A stretch of 64,000 bases of DNA from Symbiodinium natans (lineage: Eukaryota; Sar; Dinophyceae; Suessiales; Symbiodiniaceae), in assembly GCA_905221605.1 (NCBI GenBank), contig CAJNDS010002845.1, positions 844,713-908,712 on the forward strand. The letters are read 5' to 3'. Positions 51,501 through 54,540 of the stretch are shown piece by piece (the first letter of the stretch is position 1; each line of letters starts with the position of its first letter). Made by a program: the position numbers and the translations under genes. A model generated the notes under the pieces. The model made no database searches, was not told the DNA's origin, and was given only the letters and a program-made list of their open reading frames with translations.

Positions 51501-52723
51501 CAATGCGGGCCCGGAACTTGGCAGGGAGCTGGCATACTTTGCCTGGTGTACTCGATTTTTTTTCCATTCTAAGAGTCACAGAGCTGAGGAAAGAGTTACG
51601 TGTTGGGGACCTTTAGATGACAACACTTGTGGCGGTACCTATTCTTTGGCTTGGCAGTTCTGGTTGTCTAGTTTTGTATGTACAATTGTCAGTTGATACT
51701 GTCTCGCTACCGCACACAGCCTCTGTACTTTGACGTCGGTTTTGTGCGTTCAGAAGTTTAAGAGGATCTTCGGGGCCGATGACCGAAGCGCTGTTCAGCG
51801 TAGTTTAGGTGGCGGTTAAATCAGTCGCCCGAGCGTCTCCCTGAGCTGCCAGCTCTTTTAAGCTTTTGAAACGTGGCAGCTCTCAATCGTTTCCCTCAAG
51901 TCTCGCACGCGCAACTGCTTGAGCAGTGCTAGCCGTCGTGCTAGGTGGCGGTGGCAGGTGAAACCTAGGTTGCTCGTAACAAGCCAGACACGGATCGGCT
52001 GCTACCACAATATGACTTGCAAGAAGAATCGCAGCTTGCTTCACCTCATCCACGCCGTATGGTATGACAATGGTGTCCTCCGGAGCATTGCCGGACTGCA
52101 GGTGATGGAGTTGAAAACTTGACTTGGATAGTGGCATGGGCCTTCGACCATAAACAGCTGCTTTCCGGTCACTGCTGGGTTCGTCGCTTGCGATTGGCAG
52201 GTCTGAGTGACTCAGCAGAGCTTGCGACTGGAATGGAGAAACCGGAGGGCTCAGCCTAGGAAGGTGAGGCTTTGGAGTAGAGTTCGGAGTTGAGTAGGAC
52301 AGCTCGGCTGACATTCGGGTTGTAGGACCATACTCGTAGGATCTATAGGGCACAATCCAGAAGCGCGAGGGTGTTTGCTTTGGGTTTTCAGCCCACCAGG
52401 CTCAGGAGGCTTCCGTCGAAGCCCGAGAACATACAAAAGACCCGGATCAAAAAGAGGAAGCAGAAGGCAACAAAACGATAACAAGCCGTCCGAGTCATTT
52501 CGTTCCATACACCCCAAAACTTTGGAATTGTAACCCATTCGTGGACTCTGAAAGGACTGAAAGGGCCAACTCCTGCATAGACACAACACAGATCCCGCTG
52601 TCGATCGACTGTCCCAAGTCTGCAGCCTCCTGCAGCCTGCACGCTCTCTCCCTCAACTTCAGACCCCCAAACGCGCAACAGGTTCAGTGAGGCCATCGCC
52701 CTGCTAAGAAAGGAGGGCCTGGA
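13070..52723 (+). CDS. Aspartyl-tRNA synthetase, cytoplasmic eukaryotic type (21 or more exons, interrupted by other genes)
   Basis: Charges tRNA-Asp with aspartate in the cytosol. Exons read in order match the eukaryotic AspRS family almost residue by residue: the OB-fold anticodon-binding start ([24 protein letters not shown]), the hinge ([13 protein letters not shown]), the catalytic-domain entry ([12 protein letters not shown]), motif 1 region ([15 protein letters not shown]), the signature [13 protein letters not shown], motif 2 ([20 protein letters not shown]), the insertion region, and [14 protein letters not shown]. Phase is conserved at nearly all junctions. Exons fall in three blocks: 13070-16317, 22235-25408 and the single exon 52682-52723. 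The gaps contain other genes, so either they are huge introns or the locus is rearranged. The class II motif 3 part (GxGxGxDR-like) was not found in the window. Family call very confident; contiguity as one working gene less so. Confidence 0.85.
16869..17195 (+). CDS. 108-codon open frame after AG|G, unidentified; may be the 5' exon of the J-domain gene
   Basis: After TTTCAG the frame stays open for 108 codons, starting [18 protein letters not shown] and containing [17 protein letters not shown], then a hydrophobic patch ([17 protein letters not shown]) and TGA. Composition looks coding. The hydrophobic patch could be a membrane segment. It lies just upstream of the J-domain exon on the same strand, so the two may belong together. 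No start codon or donor site was fixed, and I recognise no family. Confidence 0.35.
   Translation, partial: GATIVGLGSLADPSTGSGTQPNNSINSTTTVDAIEHISGSCLELSGPLSPMLGQKPPKLRLALAFGLSASVWAFAFGSGDNPFQAEDAAQQWLRIRHQYHQRFDLSCS
17238..18153 (+). CDS. J-domain (DnaJ/Hsp40-type) protein, two exons recognised
   Basis: J-domain proteins recruit and stimulate Hsp70. Exon 1 (frame open from before 17238, ends 17334, donor GTCCAG) reads [19 protein letters not shown] then RPAFRRLAK, which is J-domain helices I and II. Exon 2 (18085-18153, donor GCACGG) reads [19 protein letters not shown] then WAAE, giving the invariant HPD tripeptide and helix III. Joining them in phase 0 gives the canonical RLAK-IYHPDV junction. 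Exons for the rest of the protein were not found, so the subtype is unknown. It lies inside an AspRS intron on the same strand. A perfect 26-bp inverted repeat starts 20 bases after exon 2. Confidence 0.75.
17375..17450. repeat. TA-rich microsatellite
   Basis: TATATA runs separated by TTTATTTATGTGTATG, lying in the intron of the J-domain gene shortly after exon 1. Confidence 0.9.
18173..18246. repeat. Perfect 26-bp inverted repeat with 22-base loop
   Basis: Bases 18173-18198 are the exact reverse complement of 18221-18246, with the spacer 18199-18220. In RNA this would fold into a long perfect hairpin. It sits 20 bases after the second J-domain exon. It could be a tiny foldback element or intron-borne hairpin. 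No transposase is present. Confidence 0.95.
18247..20170. other. AspRS intron interior; no gene recognised
   Basis: Candidate frames include 19571-19792 on the minus strand (…[16 protein letters not shown]…, vaguely like a reverse-transcriptase segment but too weak to call) and 19971-20060 on the + strand ([16 protein letters not shown]). A short direct repeat of GAGCAAATCCT occurs near 18308-18350. A CT microsatellite is near 19387-19420. Confidence 0.4.
20172..20400. repeat. Tandem array of about 20-bp units that folds back on itself
   Basis: The unit is roughly TGAAGACGAAATTCGGCCCC, repeated about seven times with variants GAAGCCTAAATTGGGCCCT and GAAGCCGAAATT. It is followed by inverted copies. 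Bases 20199-20234 and 20345-20380 are perfect 36-base reverse complements, and the centre is GAAGACGAATTTCGTCTTC. It lies in the AspRS intron. Confidence 0.95.
20985..21395 (+). CDS. Unidentified exon candidates in the AspRS intron
   Basis: Two blocks look coding. Around 21034-21132 the frame reads [18 protein letters not shown], then [13 protein letters not shown] and a stop (or a GA donor before it). At 21318-21395, after TAG|G, it reads [20 protein letters not shown] then ITTEKK, ending at AAG|GTGTAA. A possible third block is 21641-21689 ([15 protein letters not shown] then GTATGT). The phases of the last two are 0-0. Family not recognised; they could extend the J-domain gene. Confidence 0.3.
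21466..21487. repeat. Poly-G run beside a short AGGATAACAACGA repeat
   Basis: A G homopolymer near 21471-21487 follows imperfect direct repeats of GTTAGGATAACAACGA at about 21405-21450. Confidence 0.8.
22235..25408 (+). CDS. AspRS exon block 2 (signature motif, motif 2, insertion)
   Basis: Exons: 22235-22264 ([10 protein letters not shown]), 22630-22691 ([20 protein letters not shown]), 24401-24457 ([18 protein letters not shown]), 24706-24766 ([20 protein letters not shown]), 24910-24952 ([14 protein letters not shown]), 25089-25147 ([19 protein letters not shown]) and 25374-25408 ([11 protein letters not shown]). Split codons are restored exactly at 22691/24401 (AT+G), 24457/24706 (AG+G) and 24952/25089 (G+GG). 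Donors: GCCGGG, GCAGCT, GCCGAC, GCCCAT, GCTGCG, GACGCA and GTGACC. The FRSE of motif 2 is the ATP-contacting Arg-Glu region typical of class II synthetases. The 1.7-kb intron 22692-24400 contains a complete RING-H2 gene. Confidence 0.9.
23011..23601 (+). CDS. Two-TM RING-H2 finger protein (putative E3 ubiquitin ligase), intronless, inside an AspRS intron
   Basis: Single open frame of 196 codons from ATG 23011 (the frame is open further upstream, but this is the first ATG). Residues about 15-34 and 37-59 are hydrophobic membrane segments. A Cys-rich juxtamembrane motif [10 protein letters not shown] follows at about 77-86. The RING-H2 lies at about 138-182: CACC ... CGHVYHPDC ... CPMC (C-x2-C, C-x-H-x2-H-x2-C, C-x2-C), the pattern that binds two zincs and recruits E2 enzymes. 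It shares this layout and the CxCxWAACxF motif with the pair at 45.0-47.0 kb. Absence of introns among micro-exon neighbours suggests a retrocopy. It lies wholly within AspRS intron 22692-24400 on the same strand. Confidence 0.85.
   Translation: MTTSNQCDNARAVVWSIILLVLSLLSVMVWLVKGSNFWLGVVCGSLSVVMFLLLFIVAYRKTASNEAAVSKVVEKECHCVWAACKFRELEASAFTRPTFSIVCITNDKVDKSQASWSLVSTLDRRLSAGISCPNTSNTCACCLGDYHMDADIAVLPCGHVYHPDCIARWCFTSDKHISCPMCRESFEHVPETIMAI
24188..24342. repeat. CCACCCCCT minisatellite
   Basis: About 150 bases of CCACCCCCT and related CCCCCTC units, inside the AspRS intron just before exon 24401-24457. It creates Pro-rich and Gly-rich shadow frames on the two strands. Confidence 0.95.
26265..27009 (+). 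CDS. Unidentified exon candidates
   Basis: Blocks that look coding: 26262-26338 (after [23 protein letters not shown] then a stop), about 26578-26618 ([12 protein letters not shown] then a textbook GTAAGT donor), about 26671-26751 ([20 protein letters not shown]) and 26939-27009 ([20 protein letters not shown]). I recognise no family and could not chain the phases securely. They lie in the long AspRS gap on the + strand. Confidence 0.3.
27559..28996 (+). CDS. Unidentified multi-exon gene ending at 28996
   Basis: The best exon is 28886-28996, after [25 protein letters not shown] then [16 protein letters not shown] and TAA, clearly protein-like and probably the last coding exon. Other candidates upstream on the same strand are 27559-27625 ([20 protein letters not shown], donor GTAAGC), 27646-27701 ([18 protein letters not shown], donor GTGTGA; too close to the previous one for both to be right) and 28204-28242 ([14 protein letters not shown], donor GTACGG). 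No family recognised. Confidence 0.4.
29310..29557 (+). CDS. Region open in two + frames, unidentified
   Basis: After ACCACAG, one frame reads [20 protein letters not shown] to a stop near 29549. A second reads [20 protein letters not shown] to a stop near 29560. Both look protein-like and only one can be coding. No family recognised and no partner exon confirmed. Confidence 0.25.
29585..30426. repeat. Low-complexity region with about 110-bp degenerate repeats, open on both strands
   Basis: The word GACCATGTGAAAGACCATCGG occurs near 30051 and 30160, with a diverged copy (GACCATGTGCAACACC...) near 30277. A + frame (29569-30426, Arg/Pro/Thr-rich) and a minus frame (29378-30409, Leu/Val-rich, with [13 protein letters not shown] twice) are both open for more than 280 codons. 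A run of GA repeats starts the region. I cannot say which strand, if either, is translated. Confidence 0.6.
30815..31000. repeat. Direct repeat around GCGCCCCnnGGGGCGGCCTC
   Basis: Two copies about 135 bases apart (near 30820 and 30954) of a GC-rich word that is itself an inverted repeat (GCGCCCC/GGGGCGGC), each followed by a TTCGGGGGG run and CATGCGTG. Confidence 0.8.
31002..31087. repeat. GA microsatellite
   Basis: More than 70 bases of nearly pure GA dinucleotide, immediately after the GC-rich direct repeat. Confidence 0.95.
31090..33500. other. No recognised gene; scattered weak frames
   Basis: Weakly coding-like stretches: 31272-31508 minus (hydrophobic, …[19 protein letters not shown]…, perhaps a membrane segment), 32523-32966 + (147 codons) and about 32973-33092 + (…[20 protein letters not shown]…, then a stop). 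None is supported by neighbouring exons or a known family. Confidence 0.35.
33503..33596. repeat. GA microsatellite with GGAGTGAGAGAT units
   Basis: A GA run followed by three GATGGAGTGAGA-type units. Confidence 0.95.
33890..34453 (+). CDS. Possible Cys/His zinc-finger exon and a following coding-like exon
   Basis: At about 33907-34030 the frame reads [36 protein letters not shown]. Its Cys spacing (C-x6-C-x2-C-x2-C) resembles the short CCCH-type fingers abundant in dinoflagellate RNA-associated proteins, though the usual His of the FCH box is Gln here. At 34242-34453 another frame reads [20 protein letters not shown] to a stop after SVSVRQ. Relationship between the two is unknown. Poly-G at 33890-33901 lies just upstream. 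Confidence 0.3.
34490..35000 (+). CDS. Unidentified coding-like frames
   Basis: After TCAG at 34499 one frame reads [19 protein letters not shown] to a stop near 34665. At about 34810-34940 another reads [20 protein letters not shown]. Both have protein-like composition. No family recognised and no splice chain established. Confidence 0.25.
35200..35290. repeat. GAT/ATC-rich simple sequence
   Basis: Imperfect GATGAT and ATCATAAT triplets give an Asp/His-rich stretch in one + frame and an Ile-rich stretch on the minus strand. Confidence 0.8.
35826..36224 (+). CDS. 132-codon open frame, unidentified
   Basis: The frame contains [20 protein letters not shown] then [20 protein letters not shown] and [17 protein letters not shown]. 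Composition is protein-like and the frame is long for this window. No family recognised. No ATG with clear context; it may be part of an exon. Confidence 0.3.
   Translation: MSYADKLRIRCVLSTPHALQAIDILAVVHIQVCSSTTTAGRLAHMWSCGADFLLLLFSTEEVVQRHVLSRTFLWRLRWHELATFFHGSGRGDADDILSWLKRDNVQAFMTSRCGACEGTRELRMRSEAFSRT
36739..37253 (+). CDS. Unidentified exon candidates
   Basis: 36739-36813 reads [20 protein letters not shown] then VKTYR and AGG|GTGTTC, a good coding block that could be a first exon. 36867-36914 after GCAAG reads [16 protein letters not shown] then GTGGCT. A further stretch to 37253 ends [20 protein letters not shown] then [11 protein letters not shown] and TAA. Family unknown. Confidence 0.35.
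37330..37552 (+). CDS. Unidentified exon candidate
   Basis: The frame reads [40 protein letters not shown] and on to HENSRRIQ, ending at CAG|GTTCGC. The composition is coding-like, but I recognise no family. Confidence 0.35.
37575..37745. repeat. GT/CT microsatellite with CTGTCTGTC sub-repeats
   Basis: Mixed GT, CT and GTCT dinucleotide and tetranucleotide runs over about 170 bases. Confidence 0.95.
38504..38620 (+). CDS. Small coding-like block, unidentified
   Basis: From ATG 38504 the frame reads [20 protein letters not shown] then [18 protein letters not shown] and TAA. It looks like an amphipathic helix and may be an exon rather than a 38-residue protein. No family recognised. Confidence 0.3.
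38621..39610. other. No recognised gene
   Basis: A 15-bp direct repeat CGGCTGGGTGTCAGC occurs near 38814-38845. A short coding-like frame [20 protein letters not shown] starts at 39014. Near 39495-39560 a frame reads [18 protein letters not shown] after TTTCCAG. None is confirmed. Confidence 0.4.
39679..39721 (+). CDS. Alpha/beta-hydrolase-like exon (nucleophile-side HG box)
   Basis: After TATGCAAG the exon reads [14 protein letters not shown] and ends at TTG|GCTACT (GC donor). LVFxHGxGxGL is the strand-plus-oxyanion box of a eukaryotic alpha/beta-hydrolase family. Downstream, near 39890 (QFELPMRP) and 39950-39990 ([13 protein letters not shown]), there are fragments resembling that family's later ELPxxS and LxLVDP boxes, but the GxSxG nucleophile exon was not seen. 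It may be a degraded or incompletely read gene. Confidence 0.4.
40232..41123 (-). CDS. Minus-strand coding-like frames, unidentified
   Basis: On the minus strand 41123-40845 is open and reads [20 protein letters not shown], with [20 protein letters not shown] and [20 protein letters not shown] further on. 40507-40232 ends [19 protein letters not shown] then a stop, a plausible acidic C-terminus. They may be two exons of one gene. However, the + strand of 40236-40430 is also open with a GTGAGT donor, and 40545-40678 + reads [20 protein letters not shown], so strand assignment is uncertain. Confidence 0.35.
40545..40678 (+). CDS. Plus-strand exon candidate, unidentified
   Basis: After CCACAG|G the frame reads [20 protein letters not shown] then [20 protein letters not shown] and EVFG, ending at a GTAAGG donor in phase 2. 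The composition is strongly coding-like. No family recognised. It lies between two minus-strand candidates, so this locus may hold overlapping or wrongly oriented calls. Confidence 0.35.
41211..41293. repeat. Poly-C followed by poly-G runs
   Basis: A C run (41212-41225) is followed by two G runs (41253-41271 and 41278-41291). In RNA these could pair into a G:C hairpin. Confidence 0.9.
41295..41495. repeat. Degenerate tandem repeat around ATGATTTTAAAAGGGAT
   Basis: About nine imperfect copies of a 20-24 base unit, TATATGATTTTAAAAGGGAT followed by GAG or CCA, with alternating GGATGAG and GGATCCATATG ends. Confidence 0.9.
41496..41950. repeat. Tandem duplication of a 246-base unit
   Basis: Copy 1 starts near 41508 (AGCCCGCAAAAAAAAATATA) and copy 2 near 41753. 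They match closely through ATAATTCCGGGGGAGCAAAC, ACGGCATCCGGGCAGCTGCT and CCTCAGGCCTCAAGGTTT. Partial copies of the ACAATTCCGGGGG core recur near 42060 and 42118. No open frame or terminal repeat was found. Confidence 0.92.
42317..42350. repeat. GT microsatellite
   Basis: A run of about 15 GT dinucleotides. Confidence 0.9.
42459..42832 (+). CDS. Unidentified two-block coding region
   Basis: Block 1 (42459 to about 42540) reads [20 protein letters not shown] then AQEETLNA before a poly-C run. Block 2 (about 42694-42832) reads [20 protein letters not shown] then [20 protein letters not shown] and KL with a stop. Both look strongly coding-like. The intervening sequence would be an intron containing the C homopolymer. 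Family not recognised. Confidence 0.4.
42872..43210 (+). CDS. 112-codon open frame, unidentified
   Basis: Starts ATG 42872 and contains [38 protein letters not shown] and [12 protein letters not shown] before the stop. It is protein-like on the + strand; a minus-strand frame overlaps it. No family recognised. Confidence 0.3.
   Translation: MACSLNCCRGNDCLEQFVGSRVHNQEKLPFLLKDMSCWGWCGHGITTECTQALLDSSKGFADLQPRFMPAQASSWMSVVAYLVQVCRFLSTDPSVDKDGIQPVLVLFAFETK
43559..43625. repeat. G-rich low-complexity tract
   Basis: TTTTTTTTGTGGGGCGGGGGG followed by GGGAGGGGGA-type repeats. It has no coding signal. Confidence 0.8.
43885..44268 (+). CDS. 127-codon open frame, unidentified
   Basis: Contains [20 protein letters not shown] and [21 protein letters not shown] minus-strand frame (44245-44042) in the same DNA also looks helical, so the coding strand is uncertain. 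Confidence 0.25.
   Translation: MPKFLLGAKFHVARGVSRLGFFVKRRRLLSMDSNNLQAIESWSSNESVLGGPFRTHIVFGGSSLEPMNALCKRWERALLRHEQLPPLGETLLSQCHLSIQGEDPACSPNPSEFVLVRLWTHLRYWPC
44270..44542 (-). CDS. 90-codon minus-strand frame, unidentified
   Basis: Reads [20 protein letters not shown], then [20 protein letters not shown] and [20 protein letters not shown], ending at a stop near 44270. It is one of the more protein-like minus-strand frames in the window. No family recognised. Confidence 0.35.
   Translation of the reverse strand: MRRCVLRDARAKSYGMATLRQSQHHSICDPRNVIVGPQGHDGRYLEVLTMGFEGSSIAVGKHYLFGIKSFLLPYTCANVEGGELRSRAIP
44543..45041. other. Upstream region of the second RING-H2 gene
   Basis: No gene seen. 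A few bases near 44977 (TCCGTGGCTCAGG) loosely resemble the end of the dinoflagellate spliced leader (…TTTTGGCTCAAG) but lack its core, so I do not call a leader relic. Confidence 0.4.
45042..45653 (+). CDS. Two-TM RING-H2 finger protein, intronless (paralogue 2)
   Basis: 203 codons from ATG 45042 (an in-frame ATG at 45063 is an alternative start). Two membrane segments lie at about residues 17-41 and 47-68. The juxtamembrane motif [10 protein letters not shown] follows at about 85-94. The RING-H2 is at about 136-182: CPCC ... CRHVFHQRC ... CPTC. It is nearly identical to the downstream gene at 46373 from the juxtamembrane motif to the end of the RING, but the membrane half differs strongly. 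A probable membrane-anchored E3 ubiquitin ligase (family inference). No introns. It lies within the long AspRS gap. Confidence 0.85.
   Translation: MPRISQAMFFEYNTKVTVITAMSCALLSLVGMVLVLLVTMPSREGLPSLILTSMISSALLLGMIATACRHRSWSVNSQMPAACSCIWAACEFSTLATRPLEYRHVHITNQEGTVEWVATSEVSDMPGLVETESVKTCPCCLDDFLPDSQVAVLPCRHVFHQRCIARWSMASAKKGALCPTCRTEFSSSSELVVPAERLGVATV
45960..46120 (+). CDS. Exon candidate between the RING pair, unidentified
   Basis: After TGTACAG the frame reads [20 protein letters not shown] then [20 protein letters not shown], with GTAGGA donors at its end. The composition is strongly coding-like. A second overlapping + frame (45728-46117) is also open. No family recognised. It could be an exon of a host gene into whose introns the RING genes were inserted. 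Confidence 0.35.
46373..46996 (+). CDS. Two-TM RING-H2 finger protein, intronless (paralogue 3)
   Basis: 207 codons from ATG 46373 (the frame is open upstream to about 46307, but with no ATG). Two membrane segments lie at about residues 18-42 and 48-69, then [10 protein letters not shown] at about 86-95 and the RING-H2 at about 140-186 (CPCC ... CRHVFHQRC ... CPTC). Compared with 45042-45653 it has a small insertion (PACT) before the RING, and the last residues diverge after AERLG. The DNA of the two genes is almost identical over the 3' half, while the flanks are not similar. This fits a tandem duplicate with conversion or selection focused on the RING half. Confidence 0.87.
   Translation: MAQSTSAGLCLTGYNAKAAVITAITLALLSLVVVLVILLSTVSSRASLPSLIVTVILSLTLFLAITKTAFGRARGSNSQMPAACSCIWAACEFSMLATRPLEYRRIHIASREGTVEWVVTSEVSDMPGPACTVETESVKTCPCCLDDFLPDSQVAVLPCRHVFHQRCIARWSMASAKKGALCPTCRTEFSSSSQSLVPAERLGRSSA
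46997..48033. other. Intergenic/intronic; weak exon candidates only
   Basis: Short direct repeats of GCCAGCCAGGGC occur near 47070 and 47110. Coding-like fragments: about 47750-47823 + ([20 protein letters not shown]) and about 47909-48092 + ([20 protein letters not shown] ... then a stop). No family recognised. Confidence 0.35.
48034..48639 (-). CDS. 201-codon minus-strand open frame, unidentified
   Basis: One of the longest frames in the window outside simple repeats. It includes [40 protein letters not shown] and [21 protein letters not shown] frame of this length is near what chance would give in 64 kb, so support is modest. No family recognised. Confidence 0.3.
   Translation of the reverse strand: MRWVSSQKSKHITSRRWTFLVSPHSNLSRALLLLVFSHLQSEFKSKTSPSTLHQIAVKSLHRASRYDCLLSLATLCWQCPEAAVKTTLLVLPHLDERYHQEDGNSANGSIMVIFSGRIAFRPRAHQESWASQEHSKATMLFTILELEIVAACFRQSPMTMVVKLGVPFMKAAVKDGCTVSKRSTHRKCMRRQSGRSGCKGA
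48870..49346 (+). CDS. Unidentified coding-like exon with stop at 49346
   Basis: The region near 49195-49346 reads [20 protein letters not shown] then [20 protein letters not shown] and ASASKPGAQ with TGA, a convincing C-terminal exon. Upstream (48890-49150) there is a GA run and Arg-rich low complexity, and a GTAAGT motif at 49154 that may be a donor. Family not recognised. Confidence 0.38.
49449..50512 (-). CDS. Two minus-strand open frames, unidentified
   Basis: 50512-50138 (124 codons) contains [20 protein letters not shown] and [18 protein letters not shown]. 49817-49449 (122 codons) contains [20 protein letters not shown] and [20 protein letters not shown]. Both look protein-like and could be exons of one minus-strand gene. 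A + strand frame (49765-50202) overlaps partly. No family recognised. Confidence 0.35.
50589..50603. repeat. Poly-C run and C-rich tract
   Basis: A C homopolymer near 50587-50602, followed by a CCCCCTCCCTTCCCCCC tract near 50670-50690. It has no coding signal. Confidence 0.85.
50961..51179 (+). CDS. 72-codon frame with signal-peptide-like start
   Basis: From ATG 50961 it reads [20 protein letters not shown], a short hydrophobic leader with small residues at the possible cleavage site, followed by a Leu/Ser-rich tail to a stop. It could be a secreted or plastid-targeted first exon. No family recognised. Confidence 0.25.
   Translation: MPTAACFLLLALLDRAVAMIDGLQYTCLRRASNYTPLLLRMSLAAAHITFQGSALPSFWGVPLVWTCACSNR
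51180..51882. other. No gene recognised
   Basis: About 700 bases without a convincing frame or repeat on either strand. Confidence 0.5.
51883..52353 (-). CDS. 156-codon minus-strand open frame, Ser/Pro-rich then structured
   Basis: Reads [20 protein letters not shown], a Ser/Pro-rich middle, then [20 protein letters not shown] and [20 protein letters not shown] before the stop. It looks coding. The frame is open further upstream to about 52400 without an ATG. Family not recognised. Confidence 0.35.
   Translation of the reverse strand: MPYRSYEYGPTTRMSAELSYSTPNSTPKPHLPRLSPPVSPFQSQALLSHSDLPIASDEPSSDRKAAVYGRRPMPLSKSSFQLHHLQSGNAPEDTIVIPYGVDEVKQAAILLASHIVVAADPCLACYEQPRFHLPPPPSTTASTAQAVARARLEGND
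52682..52723 (+). CDS. AspRS exon 21 ([14 protein letters not shown])
   Basis: After GCAACAG the exon begins with G, completing the codon left by 25408 (AA|), and reads [13 protein letters not shown] plus GA, ending at a GC donor (GCTTAC). This aligns with the eukaryotic AspRS segment LRLxYxEAxxMLRxxGxE directly after the residues of exon 25374-25408. It lies 27 kb from that exon and inside a minus-strand open frame that is therefore probably a shadow. The following AspRS residues (EDLSTPNEKxLG-type) were not found before the window end. Confidence 0.65.
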
Positions 52724-53137
52724 GCTTACCACATTCCGAAGCCGGCTTCGAGGTTTGCCATGAGGTGATGTTGCGTGGTTGTGCTCCTGTGGCCTTGTGA
52801 TCGGAGCATCCAAGAATCCAAGGCCCCCCCATCCTGGAGCAGCGAATAAAGGCAGGGCAGGGCCCTAGGCAATATGCTTCCGTCGCCACATCCGTGTTTT
52901 TTACATGATACCAATGTTGATCCCCCGTTAGCCCTTTAGAGTCATGACTGCTTCATCACATTCACAGGCCTGCGAGCGCCGCACCGCAGATTGGGAGCGC
53001 GCACGCTCTTGCGAAGTGATGTTGACATGGCTCGTCCGCAGCCGTTTACCAGCAGCCCCTTTTGCATCTCTACGAGACCGCACGATCTCTGCCGCTTGGT
53101 TTGGCTCTTTGCGGGAGTTTCTAAGTCCTAAGTGCCC

Positions 53138-53470
53138 ATGGGTTACCGCGGGAAGAATCTATTGATGATCTATATTCTGTCTATATTGGTTTGTTTTGCC
53201 AGTTCCAGGAAGGGCACCCTTTGCAGCTGTCCTGGCAGAAGTATCCTTGATGTTCGCTTGGCTCGATGCACCACATGGTGCAGAAGCGATGCCTGTCACT
53301 ACCGGTGTGTGTCAAGGGACGAGGGACACTGTTGGCCAGAGAGGGCTCAGCAGTTCATGATCCAAAAAAGCATTTGTGATGTCAGAACCCTTTACAGCAG
53401 CATCGAGCAACTCAGAGCCTGTACAGTTCATCCGCTCTCTTGCATTCGCGCCATGTGTTTCTTACTATAG
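53138..53470 (+). CDS. Cys-rich frame with a signal-peptide-like start
   Basis: From ATG 53138 the frame reads MGYRGKNLLMIYILSILVCF, a good hydrophobic leader, then about 80 residues with eleven Cys (for example CSC, CTTWC, DACHYRC, GHC). This composition suggests a small secreted or surface disulfide-rich protein. No family recognised and no supporting splice sites. Confidence 0.3.
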   Translation: MGYRGKNLLMIYILSILVCFASSRKGTLCSCPGRSILDVRLARCTTWCRSDACHYRCVSRDEGHCWPERAQQFMIQKSICDVRTLYSSIEQLRACTVHPLSCIRAMCFLL

Positions 53471-53499
53471 AGCTTGCAGAGCTGCAAAAGTTGTCCTAG

Positions 53500-53978
53500 T
53501 CGGCCATCCGAGGGCAAGTTGAGTCTCAAGCAAGTCAAGCATAAGCGTTTGGAGCCGCCACGTAGAGACGAAAAGCTTTCTCAAGCGCTCAGGATCATGG
53601 CGTCGCTAAGCGCCACACCGCAGTGCGACATCCCGTCGAACTACGTCAGCGTGGGAGGTACAGGGCCTGCATAGCAGGTATGGTGCCATTTCCTTGGCCT
53701 TGCGGGCGGAATTACTTGGCATTTTGGACACTGCTGCGAAAACTGTTACTCCCGAAAAGACTACACATGCTCATGTTCTTCTTGCAAGTATTGCTGGAAG
53801 GCCTCCGATAGGAGCGATCCAAAAACAAAATGCCTGCCTTGCAAGGCCTGCATGTCCACCCAAAGTTGTACAAGACCGTCGAGGACCGCACTGGCAAGCT
53901 GTGATATGCTATGATGACAAAAGTCGGGGGATGGGGACCAGCCATAGTTTGGGTCAGAATGAGATTGGAGAAGCTTGA
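53500..53978 (+). CDS. Unidentified two-exon candidate
   Basis: Block 1 (about 53510-53660) reads LSLKQVKHKRLEPPRRDEKL, SQALRIMASLSATPQCDIPS, NYVSVG and reaches a GTACAG donor. Block 2 (53694-53978) reads ELLGILDTAAKTVTPEKTTH, AHVLLASIAGRPPIGAIQKQ and ends LGQNEIGEA with TGA. Both look strongly coding-like. I recognise no family, and phase at the junction is unsettled. Confidence 0.45.
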
Positions 53979-54397
53979 TTCGATCTGACCAGCAGATGTG
54001 GGCTGGGTGCGCCGGGTGATGCTGGCTGACTTGCCGGGGCGTTCAGATGCCAGTTTTCTGTGTGGTCTCTCTTCTTCCCACAATGAGCAGTATACGCCCG
54101 GCTGTCTTCGGCAAAATTGTGCACTTCGTTGAGCTCTATCGAATCGCTCTGCGTGTTCAACATGCCGCGCAGTGTCAGCGGCATCCTGCAGACCCCAGTG
54201 CCGGAATTGAGGCACACGAGCTTGGTGGAGTGCCGCAATGCGCAACCTCAACTTCCCCAACTAGGCGACCTCGACTTTTTTTTGGTCAACAGGAGAAGGT
54301 TTGCCCCGATACCGGTTTCAGTGCTGGCTACTTCTGGTCATGCCTCAGCTCCGTGGCTGCTCGGCAGCAATAGCCGCGAAGTTGGGGGGGGATAGTT

Positions 54398-54424
54398 GCG
54401 GGGGGGGGGGGGGGGGGGGGGGGC
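54398..54424. repeat. Poly-G run
   Basis: About 25 consecutive G, preceding the minisatellite. Confidence 0.9.
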
Positions 54425-54540
54425 TGGCGGTGTTGACATTTTGGGCTTGTCCAGTTCAGTGAGTGAACAATATCGACTATATAATTGGGGGTGGGCTCTA
54501 CCATCATTTACTATGGGATTTGCGCTACCCACCGTGGGCC

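Larger units (their letters stand above)
25409..52681 (+). other. 27-kb interval between consecutive AspRS exons
   Basis: Exon 25374-25408 ends in phase 2 (AA|GTGACC) and 52682-52723 starts with G (AACAG|G), completing a Lys codon. The join gives [20 protein letters not shown], which matches the AspRS family (PTLRLxYxEAxxMLRxxGxE) without gap. The interval holds two RING-H2 genes, a hydrolase-like exon and many unassigned frames. Either this is an extreme host intron or the locus was rearranged or mis-scaffolded. Confidence 0.6.

Noticed and set aside
52388-52813. A 141-codon minus-strand frame with a hydrophobic C-terminus that seems to continue, after a frame change, into 51883-52353, suggesting a frameshifted gene.
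   Set aside because: The + strand AspRS exon 52682-52723 lies inside it and is better supported by phase and homology, so the first half is probably a shadow and the frameshift claim has no basis.
53712-54260. A 182-codon minus-strand frame.
   Set aside because: It overlaps a more protein-like + strand frame (53694-53978) that has a plausible preceding exon; its own composition is weak.
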